Source: Aliiglaciecola sp. 3_MG-2023 (GTDB lineage: Bacteria; Pseudomonadota; Gammaproteobacteria; Enterobacterales; Alteromonadaceae). From it: 64,000 nucleotides of DNA. The position numbers were made by a program, and so were the translations under genes. This document shows, piece after piece, positions 47,025-57,597 of the stretch (positions are counted from its first letter, which is position 1; each line of letters opens with the position of its first letter). Location of the stretch: the NCBI RefSeq assembly GCF_030548205.1, contig NZ_JAUORV010000010.1:62001-126000 (forward strand), in the 5' to 3' direction. The notes beneath the pieces are model-generated. The model worked only from the letters and a program-made list of their open reading frames with translations, had not been told where the DNA came from and searched no databases.

Positions 47025-48794
47025 TTATTGATGCATCAGGTGACTAAAATTCTGAGTTAGCAATGGCGCGATATATTCTGCAGCCAAAGGTCTTGAGAAT
47101 AAATAGCCTTGTAACAGTAAATGTTGACTATTTTTCAATATTTCAATTTGTCCCGCATCTTCGATTCCCTCAGCGATCACCCCCAAATTTAGGCTCTCAG
47201 CAAGGGCTAAAATGGCTTCCACTATTGCCACATCATCAGGTGCTGAGTCCAAATCGCACATAAAGGAGCGGTCAATTTTTAATATATCGATAGGGAATTT
47301 TTTCAAATAACTCAAGGACGAATAGCCAGTACCAAAATCATCAACCGCTAGCGTTACACCCAGGGTTTTTAATTCAATTAGCCTAGCGATATTCTCTTCT
47401 GCATCACTCATTATCACCGATTCAGTCAATTCCAGTTCCAATAGTGAAGCTGGCAGGCCACTCTTACGAAGCGCTTGGGCGACAATTTCCGTGAAATTAT
47501 GCTGTTTAAACTGATGTCCTGAAACATTCACCGCAACTCGAACCGGTGTATCTTGTGTTAACCACGCTTTAGCTTGTAAACAGCTTTGTTCAAGAACAAG
47601 TTGCCCCAACACATTAATCAAGCCGGTTTCTTCGGCAATTGCGATAAATTCATCGGGTGGAATCATTCCACCTTGCGCGGGTAACCAACGTACTAACGCT
47701 TCAACTCCAATTATCTGTCCAGTTTGCGCACAGACTTGGGGCTGATAAAAAGGAACAATCTCATTGTTATCGAGGGCTTGACGTAAATCTTGCTCTAACT
47801 GCAAGCGAGCAGCGGCTTTGGCATTCATTGAGTCGCGATAAAACTTATAGCAACAACGACCCGCCTGTTTCGCCGAATACATTGCCGTGTCTGCGTTTTT
47901 AAGCAAGGTTTCAGCATCTTCCCCATCATTAGGAAACATGGAGATACCAATACTAGGAGTTATAACGACTTCAAATTGCTCAAGTTGGAAAGGTTTACTG
48001 AAACTACGAATCACCCTTTCAGCCACTAAAGTCGCTTCATTGGCACTATTTAACTGGTTTAAAAATATTGTAAACTCATCACCGCCAAAGCTGGAAAGCT
48101 GTGTTTGATTTGCAGAAACATCCTCTCCTACTCGCACAAACACATCACTGTCTCGTAAGTTAGTTTGTAATCGATGGGCCACTTTACGCAACAATTTGTC
48201 ACCATTACTGTGCCCCATGGTATCGTTAATACGTTTAAACCTATCAAGATCGATAAACAACATTGCAGCTTGATGTTGTTTTCGCCGAGCTAATGCAAGA
48301 TATCGCTGCAAATCTTGCATTAAGTATTGGCGATTAGGTAATCCAGTCAGAGAATCATAAAACGCAAGTTGGTGAAGCTCTTTTTGCTGTACGACTAAAT
48401 CTGCAAAAGCTTGACTCGCTCTTAGGATATATTTAACGCGCTCTCCTAATATGGGCCACTTTATGGGTTTAGCAATGAAGTCTGTCGCTCCTACGGCGTA
48501 AGAACGATGAATAGATTCAAGGTCGTCAGATCCGGTAACCATAATAATAGGAACATGTTCACCGTTTTCCAGACTCCGAATTTTTTCGCACACTTCAAAG
48601 CCATTCATTTCGGGCATGGAAACATCTAATAAAACCAGTGAAGGTGAATGGGTTTGAAATTGCTCCAAAGCCCGTCTTCCATTTTCCGCTTCCAACACTT
48701 CAATAGAGTCACTTGTTAGTGTTTCTTTCATTAAAATTCTCGCGGTGAGATCATCGTCACTGACCAGAACCTTAATTTTCGATTCAACTAACAT
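47025..48794 (-). CDS. Response regulator with GGDEF and EAL domains
   Basis: 589 residues. Receiver (about 6-125) with phospho-acceptor Asp57 in [18 protein letters not shown] (about 140-310) with an intact G237-G-D-E-F241; EAL (about 325-580) with VEALVRW (Glu366), [22 protein letters not shown] and AEGIED. An insertion (about 220-236, [13 protein letters not shown]) separates the RDSD at 214-217 from the GGDEF by 19 residues instead of 5, so normal I-site inhibition is unlikely. It is the middle gene of the operon: its start overlaps the propeller-kinase stop by 11 bases, and the sigma-54 activator follows. It is the probable phosphate target of that kinase and sets c-di-GMP for the activator. 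Confidence 0.93.
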   Translation of the reverse strand: MLVESKIKVLVSDDDLTARILMKETLTSDSIEVLEAENGRRALEQFQTHSPSLVLLDVSMPEMNGFEVCEKIRSLENGEHVPIIMVTGSDDLESIHRSYAVGATDFIAKPIKWPILGERVKYILRASQAFADLVVQQKELHQLAFYDSLTGLPNRQYLMQDLQRYLALARRKQHQAAMLFIDLDRFKRINDTMGHSNGDKLLRKVAHRLQTNLRDSDVFVRVGEDVSANQTQLSSFGGDEFTIFLNQLNSANEATLVAERVIRSFSKPFQLEQFEVVITPSIGISMFPNDGEDAETLLKNADTAMYSAKQAGRCCYKFYRDSMNAKAAARLQLEQDLRQALDNNEIVPFYQPQVCAQTGQIIGVEALVRWLPAQGGMIPPDEFIAIAEETGLINVLGQLVLEQSCLQAKAWLTQDTPVRVAVNVSGHQFKQHNFTEIVAQALRKSGLPASLLELELTESVIMSDAEENIARLIELKTLGVTLAVDDFGTGYSSLSYLKKFPIDILKIDRSFMCDLDSAPDDVAIVEAILALAESLNLGVIAEGIEDAGQIEILKNSQHLLLQGYLFSRPLAAEYIAPLLTQNFSHLMHQ

Positions 48795-51700
48795 TTCTAA
48801 AGGTCTCCAACTTCTCGCAACTTAGTTTAAAAGTTGCTTGTATATTTTCAGCTAAAGTCTCGACTCCTTCCGATTCCTGTTGCTTTGATTTGCTTTCTAA
48901 CTCACGACATATTTCATACAAAGCCTTAGCACCGGAGTTTCCAGACATTGATTTTAACGCGTGTGCAATTTCTTCGATTTGATGCAAATTCATTTGCGGA
49001 CTGTTCACTTGCTCGAACAGCTGTGCAATTAACTTCTCAGCTTCTTGGATAAACGCATCCAAAACTCTAATAAACACTGGATTGCCCGTATCTTGACTGA
49101 TTTTTAACAAGGTATCTACAGTTGCTGTATCAATTAGCTCTGTTTCTGGATCCTCTTCAGTACTGTCCCTAAGTTCTACTTGAGCACGACTATCTTGTGT
49201 TTCCAGCCCTTGGCTAGCAAACTCCTCACTGCTGTTCTGCTGAGGTTCAGTGGCTAGAGGTTGTGAGGTTCCCCCTAAAAAGCGAGTCAATGTCTGTTCC
49301 AGTTCCCGTAATGAGAAAGGCTTAGTCATCACGTCATTCATACCCACACCCAAACACTGTTGACGCAGATCATCGCCCATGCCTGCTGTGAGTGCGACTA
49401 TGGGAATATCTGGCCAATTTTTCCTGATCTCGGTGGTGGCCTGATATCCGTCCATAATTGGCATTTGGCAATCCATTAAGACTAAATCAGGCTGACTTAA
49501 ATTGATTTGCTCAACCGCTTCAGCACCATTATCGGCTAACCATGCTTCACAACCCAGCATGGCTAACATGCTTTTCGCGACTTCCTGATTGGTTAAGCTA
49601 TCTTCTGCCACCAGAATATTAGCGTTAAATTTTTGGTGATTAGGGTATTCGCTATTACCTTGTTGTCGCTCGATGGTTTTAACACCGAGGGCTTTATGCA
49701 AGCTATCCTGTAAATCCTTTAAGTGAATGGGTAATGGTAATATATTGCGATTATCGTTTTCCTGCCATTGTGAAGAGGGCAATAAGCAAATCCATTTCTG
49801 CAATGGAATTTGCGCGTTCAGTATGTCAGTTTCATACTCACTTAGACTGATCCATAAACCATTTTTAGCGGATGCCAGTTGGCTGTTAACCCGTTGCACA
49901 TGTACTGCTTTGGCCCCTAATTTGGCCAACATATTCGTTAAAGCAAGGCCTAAACCTCCTCTAAGATTAACCAAGTGTACCGTTGGAAAAGAAGATTCAA
50001 CTAGCTCTGAAGTTATCGTATTTTGAGAAATTGGCAAGTCCACTTCCAGCGTAAACGCACTGCCTTCCCCTAAAGTAGACTGCACATCAATGTTGCCCCC
50101 CATCAATGTAGTAAGTTGACGGCAAATCGCTAAACCTAAACCCGTCCCTCCGTATTTTCTGGTAGTTGAGGCATCAGCCTGAGTAAACATTTCAAACACT
50201 TTTTGCTGTCTATCGGGTGCCATACCGATACCAGTATCCTGAATCTTTATCTCAAAACCACTCATCTCGCTTGCTTGCTCTGTTGATGGATTATGAGGGT
50301 GATAACAAGGCACTCGTCTAATGCTTACATTGACTTCTCCATGCTCGGTAAACTTAATTGCATTACTGGTTAGATTAGCAATGATTTGGCGCAATCTTGC
50401 AGGATCAGCATAAACCTCAGGAAGCGGTTCTGGAGACAAAATAGCGTTAACGAAGAGACCTTTGTTATATGCCGATTCACTAAATAAATCACACACTTCC
50501 TCGACTAAAGCCTCAAGATTAACCGGTACTGATTCTAAGGTCGCTTTACCCGCTTCCAGTTTTGAAAAGTCTAAAATATTATTCAGCAAATCCAGTAGCA
50601 ATCGCCCAGAACGATAAACGAGTTGCGCAAAATGTTGTTGTTTTGGTTTTAACTCAGAGCTTAACAACACTTCCGTCATACCCAGTACACCATTCATTGG
50701 AGTACGAATTTCATGACTCATAATGGCTAAGAAATCACTTTTTTCTTTGCTAGCCTGTTCCGCTAATTCCCGTGCTTTTTCGGTTTCTTGCATACTGGTT
50801 TCAAGTTGCGCATTAGCATGTCGTAGTTCTTTGGTGCGCTCTTCAACTTTTTCTTCCAGATCTATAAGTTGTTGAATTTCAGCCAAACGCTTACTTCGGT
50901 ATCGCCAAATTGTATTCAGCACAATCAGCAACACAATTAAGAAATAAATACTGTAAGCCCAAACTGTCTTCCAAGGTGGAGGAAGCACATTGATTGGCAG
51001 TACAATCCCTTCTTTATTCCACAAACCTTGGTTGTTACTTGCCTGTACTCGTAATGTGTAATTGCCCGCCGGTAAGTTGGTAAAAGTCGCTAAACGACGG
51101 TTTTCGAGTTCAATCCAGTCTGAATCAAAGCCTTCCAATTTATATCGATATTCGTTAAGTCCGGGTGCATTAAAATCCAGAGAGGCAAACTCGAAGGAAA
51201 TAAAATAATCTTTGTAATCTAATTCAAGTTCCTGCAATTGCTGATACGGCACATCAAACCATACTTGTTCATTCAGCTTTTTAATCCTCACTACCACCAC
51301 AGGGGGAACGATTTCGCTATCTTTAATATTCTCAGGATGAAAACGAATTGCGCCTGTGGGGCCCCCAAAATACATATAGCCTTGGCTATCCTTAAAACTG
51401 GCCCCCCAATTTACTTCGCTTTCTTTAAACCCTTGAGAGCGGTCAAAGTGTCTTATCTTTCCTGTCTCTGCATTTAACCGAGTTAGCCCAGCAGGGCTCC
51501 CAAGCCACAGATTTTGTTTGTCATCCTCTAAAATAGCGTAGACATGACTGCTGGGAAGACCGCTAAAATTGTCGTACTGAGTGAAACGATTGTTGAATGC
51601 CTGCATATCTTCAGGCGACCATTTATTTAAACCGCCACCTTGGGTACCAACCCATAATTGCCCTTTACTATCTTGATAAAATGCCCAAGCCATAGACGCA

Positions 51701-53337
51701 GATAAGCTATCGATGGAATCTGGGTCTTGTTCAATACGTTGAAACTTTTCACCTGACGGGTCAAGCAAATTGAAACCAGATACTGTCCCCACCACAATAG
51801 TACCGTCTAAAAGTTGATATACCGCTAAAACGCGATCGCTGTTTAGGCTGGTGGGATCATTTTCATCGTATCGATAGTGTACAAATTGGTCACTGCCTGC
51901 GGGCAAGTAATTCAAACCACCACCAAAGGTTCCTACCCATAAATTGCCAGCTCTATCAGAAAAAACACTGGTCACACCGTTAAAGCTCAAGCTAGTAGGG
52001 TTTTCAGGATCGTGGGAAAAGAATTCAATTTGATTATTGTCGACGTTAAGCCGACCTAATCCAGCACGGCGGGTACCAAACCACAACAGATTATTTTCCC
52101 CTAGAACAGCCGTCACTCTGGCGTCGCGCAACGAGGTTTGCGTTTCCTTGTTAATGATCTGTTTCACTTCCCTATTGCTATCCAATTGCGTCAGACCGCT
52201 ATAGCTTGCTATCCAAATAGTTGGTTCCCCATTGCTGGAAAAAGTCTCTGCAAAGCCTAAAACAGCGTTGTTGCTTAAACCCTTATCAATATGTTCAAAC
52301 GGCACCTCAAGACTTTTGGTAATACCATTTAAGGTACCCAGCCAAATTAATCCGGTAGAGTCTTGCTGGATTGATAGAGTGTTGTTATCACTTAACCCAT
52401 CCGCTGTAGAGAAAGTATGAAAACTATTGACACCGTCCCAAAGGGCGACGCCAGCATCGGTACCAATCCAAATTCGTTGTTGGCGATCTTGATAAATTGT
52501 TTGCGCTAGATTTGAAGGTAGACTATCTGTCTGCTCTAAGTCATGTTGCCAATTGGTAAAATTGAGTTTCTGCGGATCAGCTACGCTAACCCCTGCATCC
52601 GCACTGGCTACCCACAAACGTTGCTGTTTATCAACAAACAGATGTTTCAAAGAATCGCTAAAAAATGGTGTTGTAGATCCCGAGTAGAGTCGCTCCATAG
52701 CACGGCTTTGTTTATTAAATTTAAACAAACCATTCTCGCTAGATGCCAGCCAAAGGAATTTTTCATCTTCAACGATAGACACAATACCCGCATCTTTTTT
52801 TAGTTCAGGTACTAGCTCGCGCATATTAAAATGTTCAAAGGTTTGGTCATCGGGATTAAACCGGCTGAAATTGCCGTTACGATAACCAATCCAAATATAA
52901 TTTTGTGAGTCTAAGAACAAACTGAGAATTCGATTCGATGAAGGCGCATTGGCAGAGTGACTACCAGCCTCTTTCCATGGGGTAAATGTTTGTTTAGCCG
53001 CATTAAATAAGTTTAGTCCACCGCCATCAGTGGCTATCCACAAACGCTTTTTATGATCTTCTAGTACCGCGAATACGTTGCTACTACTAAGGGAGTTATC
53101 GTTGCGAGGCTCATGGACGAAATGCAACATTTGATAACCATCGTATCGATTAATGCCTTCTTGAGTCACTATCCACAAATAGCCAGTACTATCATGGTAT
53201 ATCTGACGCACGGTTTTTTGGGTTAATTGAGTGGTTAAATCTGCAGAAGAAAAATAGAAATTAGGAGAGTCGTCAGCAGTAGCGCTACTGCTTATTAACA
53301 GGAAAAATAAATAATAAAATAGTCTTTTGCTGACCAT
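48784..53337 (-). CDS. Propeller-type hybrid two-component sensor (Reg_prop, Y_Y_Y, kinase, receiver, Hpt)
   Basis: 1517 residues. Signal peptide (about 1-21), then a periplasmic double beta-propeller (about 30-690) built from many Reg_prop repeats of the type LWIGTxxGGLN, then a Y_Y_Y domain (about 700-785, [18 protein letters not shown]), one membrane helix (about 795-812), a coiled coil, HisKA with His875 in [11 protein letters not shown], HATPase ([14 protein letters not shown]), a receiver-like stretch with no phosphorylation site (about 1115-1215), a true receiver with Asp1289 in [13 protein letters not shown], and Hpt with His1459 in HALKSMSG. The propeller type often senses saccharides in Bacteroidetes; in Alteromonadales the ligand is unknown. 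No DNA-binding output, so it must signal to the REC-GGDEF-EAL protein. First gene of the operon. Confidence 0.93.
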   Translation of the reverse strand: MVSKRLFYYLFFLLISSSATADDSPNFYFSSADLTTQLTQKTVRQIYHDSTGYLWIVTQEGINRYDGYQMLHFVHEPRNDNSLSSSNVFAVLEDHKKRLWIATDGGGLNLFNAAKQTFTPWKEAGSHSANAPSSNRILSLFLDSQNYIWIGYRNGNFSRFNPDDQTFEHFNMRELVPELKKDAGIVSIVEDEKFLWLASSENGLFKFNKQSRAMERLYSGSTTPFFSDSLKHLFVDKQQRLWVASADAGVSVADPQKLNFTNWQHDLEQTDSLPSNLAQTIYQDRQQRIWIGTDAGVALWDGVNSFHTFSTADGLSDNNTLSIQQDSTGLIWLGTLNGITKSLEVPFEHIDKGLSNNAVLGFAETFSSNGEPTIWIASYSGLTQLDSNREVKQIINKETQTSLRDARVTAVLGENNLLWFGTRRAGLGRLNVDNNQIEFFSHDPENPTSLSFNGVTSVFSDRAGNLWVGTFGGGLNYLPAGSDQFVHYRYDENDPTSLNSDRVLAVYQLLDGTIVVGTVSGFNLLDPSGEKFQRIEQDPDSIDSLSASMAWAFYQDSKGQLWVGTQGGGLNKWSPEDMQAFNNRFTQYDNFSGLPSSHVYAILEDDKQNLWLGSPAGLTRLNAETGKIRHFDRSQGFKESEVNWGASFKDSQGYMYFGGPTGAIRFHPENIKDSEIVPPVVVVRIKKLNEQVWFDVPYQQLQELELDYKDYFISFEFASLDFNAPGLNEYRYKLEGFDSDWIELENRRLATFTNLPAGNYTLRVQASNNQGLWNKEGIVLPINVLPPPWKTVWAYSIYFLIVLLIVLNTIWRYRSKRLAEIQQLIDLEEKVEERTKELRHANAQLETSMQETEKARELAEQASKEKSDFLAIMSHEIRTPMNGVLGMTEVLLSSELKPKQQHFAQLVYRSGRLLLDLLNNILDFSKLEAGKATLESVPVNLEALVEEVCDLFSESAYNKGLFVNAILSPEPLPEVYADPARLRQIIANLTSNAIKFTEHGEVNVSIRRVPCYHPHNPSTEQASEMSGFEIKIQDTGIGMAPDRQQKVFEMFTQADASTTRKYGGTGLGLAICRQLTTLMGGNIDVQSTLGEGSAFTLEVDLPISQNTITSELVESSFPTVHLVNLRGGLGLALTNMLAKLGAKAVHVQRVNSQLASAKNGLWISLSEYETDILNAQIPLQKWICLLPSSQWQENDNRNILPLPIHLKDLQDSLHKALGVKTIERQQGNSEYPNHQKFNANILVAEDSLTNQEVAKSMLAMLGCEAWLADNGAEAVEQINLSQPDLVLMDCQMPIMDGYQATTEIRKNWPDIPIVALTAGMGDDLRQQCLGVGMNDVMTKPFSLRELEQTLTRFLGGTSQPLATEPQQNSSEEFASQGLETQDSRAQVELRDSTEEDPETELIDTATVDTLLKISQDTGNPVFIRVLDAFIQEAEKLIAQLFEQVNSPQMNLHQIEEIAHALKSMSGNSGAKALYEICRELESKSKQQESEGVETLAENIQATFKLSCEKLETFRNVS

Positions 53338-53450
53338 ACTTCTTCACGACGCTTTGTTTTTAACCTAGGTTAACCTAACAAATTAACGATGCCAATAAAA
53401 TGCACACAATACCTGTAAAAAATCCTTATTTATTATACTCCTAATGGTTT

Positions 53451-53494
53451 AAAAATGACTTAGCCCCTGCAAAGCTGAACCTTGAGGGGCTAAG
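53451..53494 (-). terminator. Rho-independent terminator of the subtilase gene
   Basis: CTTAGCCCCT / AGGGGCTAAG, a perfect 10-bp stem (53459-53468 and 53485-53494) with a 16-base loop. On the minus strand it is followed after three bases by TTTTT. It lies 19 bases past the stop at 53513. Confidence 0.82.
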
Positions 53495-53512
53495 AGTATT
53501 ATGTGTTCAGAT

Positions 53513-55651
53513 TTATTCTTGCGGTAAGAAGTTTTCTTGGTTTACGTAAGCTTCTTCCCAGATGAATGCTTCTTCCCAGATGAACGCTTCCTCCCAGATG
53601 AATGCCTCTTCCCAGATGAACGCTTCTTCCCAAATGAATGCCTCTTCCCAGATAAACGCTTCTTCCCAAATGAATGCCTCTTCCCAGATGAACGCTTCTT
53701 CCCATATGAACGCTTCTTCCCAAAGTTCAAATTCGAACCCTTGGATGTAATAATTGCCGTCTTCATCTTTACGAGCTGCGCCCATATAGTGTTGTTCACC
53801 ACTTAAGTCGGCGGCGATATCCATACCATTGTTTGCACACCCTGTGGCTGTCGATTCAACGGCTTTAACGGCATTAACACTACCCGAACCCTGTTGGAAA
53901 GGACTGTATGCAAGCTTGCCATTTGATAACTGTGCCATGGTAGTGCTGCTCATTAAGCGACACTTCACATCGTTTGCACTCAGACTCGGATCATTTTGTA
54001 GCATCAAAGCGACAATTCCACTTACCACGCCTGACGCTTGCGATGTACCCGACATAATAAACCGATCATTTCCAACCATATATTGTGGGAATTTATTCGG
54101 CATATACATATCTTCACTGGCTAAACTAAATATATGACCACCTGGGGCAACTAAATCTGGCTTTACAAAAGCTTCATGAGTCGGACCTTGTGAAGAGAAT
54201 GAAAGTAACTCGTCATCATGAGGGTTATCTTGGGTGTAATTATCAGTGATAGCGCCCACGCTAATAACATAAGGAACATTAGCAGGTACGCCAATAGTCA
54301 TTGCCGCAGGTCCGGTGTTACCTGCTGAGGTCACAACTACAATATCTTTTTCCCATAGCTTCATAATGGCTTGGTTAATTGGATCTGCCCAATAATTCGA
54401 GCGAGGTGGCGCACCAAAAGATAAATTGACTACGCGAATATTCAGCTCTTCATGATGATCAGAAACATATTGAATAGCACGAAGTGCATCCAAATATGTG
54501 CTGTGACCATCTTCATAAAAGGCTTTGATAACGACTAGATTTGCATCAGGGGCGACACCTTGATAATAATTGCGCATTTGGCCATCAACCACTGCGTAGT
54601 CACTATTAGCGATTATCCCTGAAATATGCGTACCATGACTATTCTCATCAGTCATATCTTCAGCTTGCATTTCTTGATTTTCAATTGCGTCAAATGCGGC
54701 TGTAATTCGAGGGTTATTATCAGTATCGTTTTTTAACGCTTTATGGTCAGCCCAAGCCCCACTATCAATAACAGCGACAGTTATATCTTTCCCTGTAATG
54801 CCATCTTCATGAAGCTCGTTAGCCCCTATAGTGTTAACGTAATAACTGTTGCTGTCCCCTTCATTTGCTTGAGTATCATAGCCTTTAACTAATTCACGAT
54901 CACAATTTTGGGTAAAGGAAACATTCATTGAAAAGTCGTTTTGTTGATAATTTTCAGCACCACTACGAGCAAAGGTTAATTCTACTTTTGCATCATCATA
55001 CGCATTCATTTTTGCGTAACGACTTAACCAAGAGGAGTCCAGTGTTAACTCACCATTTTGGCGTCCAAAGAAGCTCCAAAATACAGTGCTTCCATTAAAT
55101 TTAACCGAAGTAACATTGCCTAGGCTTGTGGGCCAGGTAAATTTCATCTCATCAACATTTGTTTGCATGTCACGGGCGTTGTATAAATTCCAACTAACCT
55201 TTTTTCGCTCTAAGTCAACAACATGACTTCCATATACCTGACAATTATCAAGGGCACCAGCAGTAAAAAGAGGCTGGTTCTCAGTAATGGTTATCAACGC
55301 CGGAAAGCTCTTTAACAATTCCAATTGTAAATCAGAAACTCGCACGCCAATACCGTCAACGAGGGGTAATTCATGGGTTACAATCCCGCCTACCAAGTTA
55401 ACCAAATCGTTGACTACAGCAATATCACCACCCTGGATTAAAATTTCATTGTCCATTGAAAGGATACTGTCAATGACAGGCACTTCAGGTAAACCTAATG
55501 AGGTTGTGAGGGCAGACACATCTGTTAAGTCAGCCACGCTATCAAGATCTAGACCTAATAGCCCACTGCTAGCAGCACTAGCATTAAATGTTGAAAAGCT
55601 TAACAAACCACTGACTAAAACTGCGAAAGTACTTCTTTTGTGTAGTTTCAT
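53513..55651 (-). CDS. Secreted subtilisin-like (S8) serine protease with C-terminal EEAFIW repeats
   Basis: 712 residues from the ATG at 55651. Signal peptide (about 1-26, ends FNASAAS). A pro-region and beta-rich segment (about 30-270) precede the S8 catalytic domain (about 285-600) with the complete triad: Asp296 in AVIDSGAWADH, His339 in NSHGTHISG and Ser537 in MSGTSQASG, plus the VVTSAGNTGP oxyanion region. The C-terminus carries nine exact EEAFIW copies (about 645-698), then EEAYVNQENFLPQE and stop. No PPC, P-domain or GlyGly-CTERM anchor is present. The upstream frame to 55723 has no signal peptide and is not used. Strong terminator downstream. Probably an extracellular protease; the tail could serve secretion, assembly or substrate binding. 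Confidence 0.93.
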   Translation of the reverse strand: MKLHKRSTFAVLVSGLLSFSTFNASAASSGLLGLDLDSVADLTDVSALTTSLGLPEVPVIDSILSMDNEILIQGGDIAVVNDLVNLVGGIVTHELPLVDGIGVRVSDLQLELLKSFPALITITENQPLFTAGALDNCQVYGSHVVDLERKKVSWNLYNARDMQTNVDEMKFTWPTSLGNVTSVKFNGSTVFWSFFGRQNGELTLDSSWLSRYAKMNAYDDAKVELTFARSGAENYQQNDFSMNVSFTQNCDRELVKGYDTQANEGDSNSYYVNTIGANELHEDGITGKDITVAVIDSGAWADHKALKNDTDNNPRITAAFDAIENQEMQAEDMTDENSHGTHISGIIANSDYAVVDGQMRNYYQGVAPDANLVVIKAFYEDGHSTYLDALRAIQYVSDHHEELNIRVVNLSFGAPPRSNYWADPINQAIMKLWEKDIVVVTSAGNTGPAAMTIGVPANVPYVISVGAITDNYTQDNPHDDELLSFSSQGPTHEAFVKPDLVAPGGHIFSLASEDMYMPNKFPQYMVGNDRFIMSGTSQASGVVSGIVALMLQNDPSLSANDVKCRLMSSTTMAQLSNGKLAYSPFQQGSGSVNAVKAVESTATGCANNGMDIAADLSGEQHYMGAARKDEDGNYYIQGFEFELWEEAFIWEEAFIWEEAFIWEEAFIWEEAFIWEEAFIWEEAFIWEEAFIWEEAFIWEEAYVNQENFLPQE
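53551..53722 (-). repeat. 18-bp tandem repeat, nine copies, coding EEAFIW
   Basis: Nine 18-base units (53551-53712) and a partial tenth. In the coding strand all nine are GAR-GAR-GCR-TTY-ATH-TGG, differing only at third positions. From unit 2 on, the Ala codon alternates GCG, GCA, so the array also has a 36-base period. Long open frames on the other five frames here are by-products of the repeat. Confidence 0.95.
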
Positions 55652-56019
55652 ATTAATTATCTCTTTGTGTTTCCATGCATGAAATGGTGTTGCACACCAA
55701 TAGCAGGTTCCGTAACTTTCCATTCAAAGCAATTGGCGTGCCAATGATTAAAGCGCCATTTTCATTAGCCTTTAGTCTAATGTGAAAATTATGAACGCAA
55801 CCAAAAAGAAAATAATGACTGTAAAAAATGGAGCCACAAACCAATATTTGCAATCATATTTTTCAAATATTATTAAAAATAGCGAGTTTGAACGACTTCT
55901 TATCCATCCATAAGCTTGCCTATACTCATCAGAAATATCATTGCAGTTAATCTCGATGACTATTATTTATTAAACTTGTCGTGTTTAATGAACCTTATTC
56001 CTTGAAAATAAAAATAACT
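55652..56019. promoter_or_regulatory. Divergent intergenic region upstream of the subtilase
   Basis: About 370 bases with the subtilase promoter and that of the small secreted protein. Contains two palindromes: TGGTGT-TGC-ACACCA (55685-55699), and ATTGGC-GT-GCCAAT (55732-55745). On the minus strand both include ATTGGxxxG, so they could be repeats of one operator. Confidence 0.45.
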
Positions 56020-56580
56020 ATGCAACTACGTTTTGGTTTATTCATACTCACCTTGCTTACGTCGAATTATGGGATCGCTGATGCTAGCTCATTCCCTGTA
56101 ACCTGTATTCCTCAGCCCCTCAAAGATATAGAAATTTGTTCACTGTCTACTCAATCTGAGCATTTTCCGGTGAATGATCTCGTATTGTATAAACGCGAAA
56201 AAGATCGCTTTCCTGTGCTTCTAGAAGTGATTAAAGGCGATGTTGCCGTTAGTTGGTTTTGGGGCTTTTCACGACATGGAAAGTACACTGTAATGGGCTT
56301 TGCTGAAGAAGGACATCCTTACTTTGTCGTTTACGAGACTAGCCGCTTTTTAGAAAGTGAACAACGTCCAACCGCCATAGCCATTCTTTCAGATTACTTT
56401 TTAAGCGATTTAATAGTACTGGAAGATGATGGTACCGCGCGTTTTGCAAAAAACCACGACACAAATAGGGAAGGCGAAAATATCGACTGTTTTGACCCGA
56501 ACATTGATCGTGAATTACATAACGATACCTGTTTTGTGAACATCAATATATTCCATAAGAGCCACAAGCCTGTTAATTAA
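56020..56580 (+). CDS. Small secreted protein of unknown function
   Basis: 186 residues from the ATG at 56020 (a longer GTG frame begins at 55981 but adds a charged tail before the signal peptide). Signal peptide (about 1-20, ends YGIADAS). The mature part has four Cys (CIPQPLKDIEICSLST and CFDPNIDRELHNDTCF), which could form two disulfides, and a beta-rich core with VAVSWFWGFSRHGKYTVMGFAEEG. I do not recognise the family. The ribosome site is weak. It ends six bases before the convergent LysR gene and may relate to neither neighbour. Confidence 0.6.
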   Translation: MQLRFGLFILTLLTSNYGIADASSFPVTCIPQPLKDIEICSLSTQSEHFPVNDLVLYKREKDRFPVLLEVIKGDVAVSWFWGFSRHGKYTVMGFAEEGHPYFVVYETSRFLESEQRPTAIAILSDYFLSDLIVLEDDGTARFAKNHDTNREGENIDCFDPNIDRELHNDTCFVNINIFHKSHKPVN

Positions 56581-56586
56581 AGGCAG

Positions 56587-57513
56587 CTAGTCAAATATAA
56601 ATAAAGATGAAAATATTTCTTTCACTAGGGTCACTTTTGCTTGTTCCCTAGGCGTCTTTTTACTAACTAAAGATTGAGTGAACTCATAATGGTATTGCGC
56701 GGGATGTATTTGTTTAATTTCACCACTTTCTAATTCATGTTTAATATAACTAAGTGGTAAATAACCAATATACATAGCGGATAAGATAAGCGTTTTACGG
56801 GTATCAAATTGATAAGCTTTGGCTTCTAGCTTGAGCTTCTGCAATTGTTTGCGACCTCCTTGATCAACATCTAGCCCGGGATGGATAGCAGCGTAAGAGG
56901 CAAGTCTTGACTCATCGAAGCCGTCATCAACAACGTCATACAACGGATGCCCCCTAGCGCAGCATAAATACATTGTCTCGCGAAATGCGGGAGAATACTC
57001 TAGGCCATCTACGGGCTTATAGTTCGGAAATAATCCAATATGCGCCTTATCTTTAAGCAAACTTTTTTCAATAAAATCAATGGATCCGCCATCTAAAACC
57101 AAATTTATCTTAGGCGCTCGTTGATGGATTTGATTCACCACCTTAGCTAAACTTTTTTGTTTACTACCATCAAGTTGATCGGCACATAAAATGACTAGCT
57201 CACCACTTAATTCACTATTTAACGAACGCACCAATAACGAAAAGTCATTCAAAGAATCAAAAAGATCTGTGCAAGCATGATAAACCACCTGGCCAGCTTC
57301 GGTGAGGGTAAATCCTTGTCGCCCTCGTAGACACAATTTGAGCTTCATGCGGCTTTCAAGGTTTCCCATATGAACGCTAATAGTAGATCGAGAGACACCA
57401 AGCTCACTTTCCGCAGCTGAAAAACCTCCATTTTCTACAACAGACTTGAACACCCTTAATAATCTTAAATCGTACTCGGTGATTGGTTTAGGAATTAAAT
57501 TGTTTCTAGACAT
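56587..57513 (-). CDS. LysR-family transcriptional regulator
   Basis: 308 residues. HTH at the N-terminus (about 14-72) with LLRVFKSVVENGGFSAAESELGVSRSTISVHMGNLESRM; the effector-binding domain (about 100-300) has VLDGGSIDFIEKSLL and HIGLFPNYKPVDGLEY. It is divergent from gabD, with 84 bases between the start codons, and so probably controls it and itself. The effector is unknown; a 4-carbon aldehyde or gamma-aminobutyrate-type compound is possible. Confidence 0.9.
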   Translation of the reverse strand: MSRNNLIPKPITEYDLRLLRVFKSVVENGGFSAAESELGVSRSTISVHMGNLESRMKLKLCLRGRQGFTLTEAGQVVYHACTDLFDSLNDFSLLVRSLNSELSGELVILCADQLDGSKQKSLAKVVNQIHQRAPKINLVLDGGSIDFIEKSLLKDKAHIGLFPNYKPVDGLEYSPAFRETMYLCCARGHPLYDVVDDGFDESRLASYAAIHPGLDVDQGGRKQLQKLKLEAKAYQFDTRKTLILSAMYIGYLPLSYIKHELESGEIKQIHPAQYHYEFTQSLVSKKTPREQAKVTLVKEIFSSLFIFD

Positions 57514-57597
57514 AATGTTTTACATCCTTAAACGTATAGATTGAAAGTTTAATATTTAAAGAGTAATTTAATTAGGTTTCAATAGCGAAAAAATTTG

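Noticed and set aside
53551-53722. Tandem repeats as a CRISPR array
   Set aside because: Units are 18 bases with no spacers and are in frame with a protease tail.
53499-53806. Several open frames of 60-90 codons on both strands, such as one rich in Gly-Arg-Ser-Val/Ile-His
   Set aside because: They arise from the 18-base repeat, whose period is a multiple of three, so all frames stay open. They have no ribosome sites.
55653-55853. 66-codon minus-strand frame ahead of the subtilase
   Set aside because: Overlaps the promoter and signal-peptide start, with no ribosome site.
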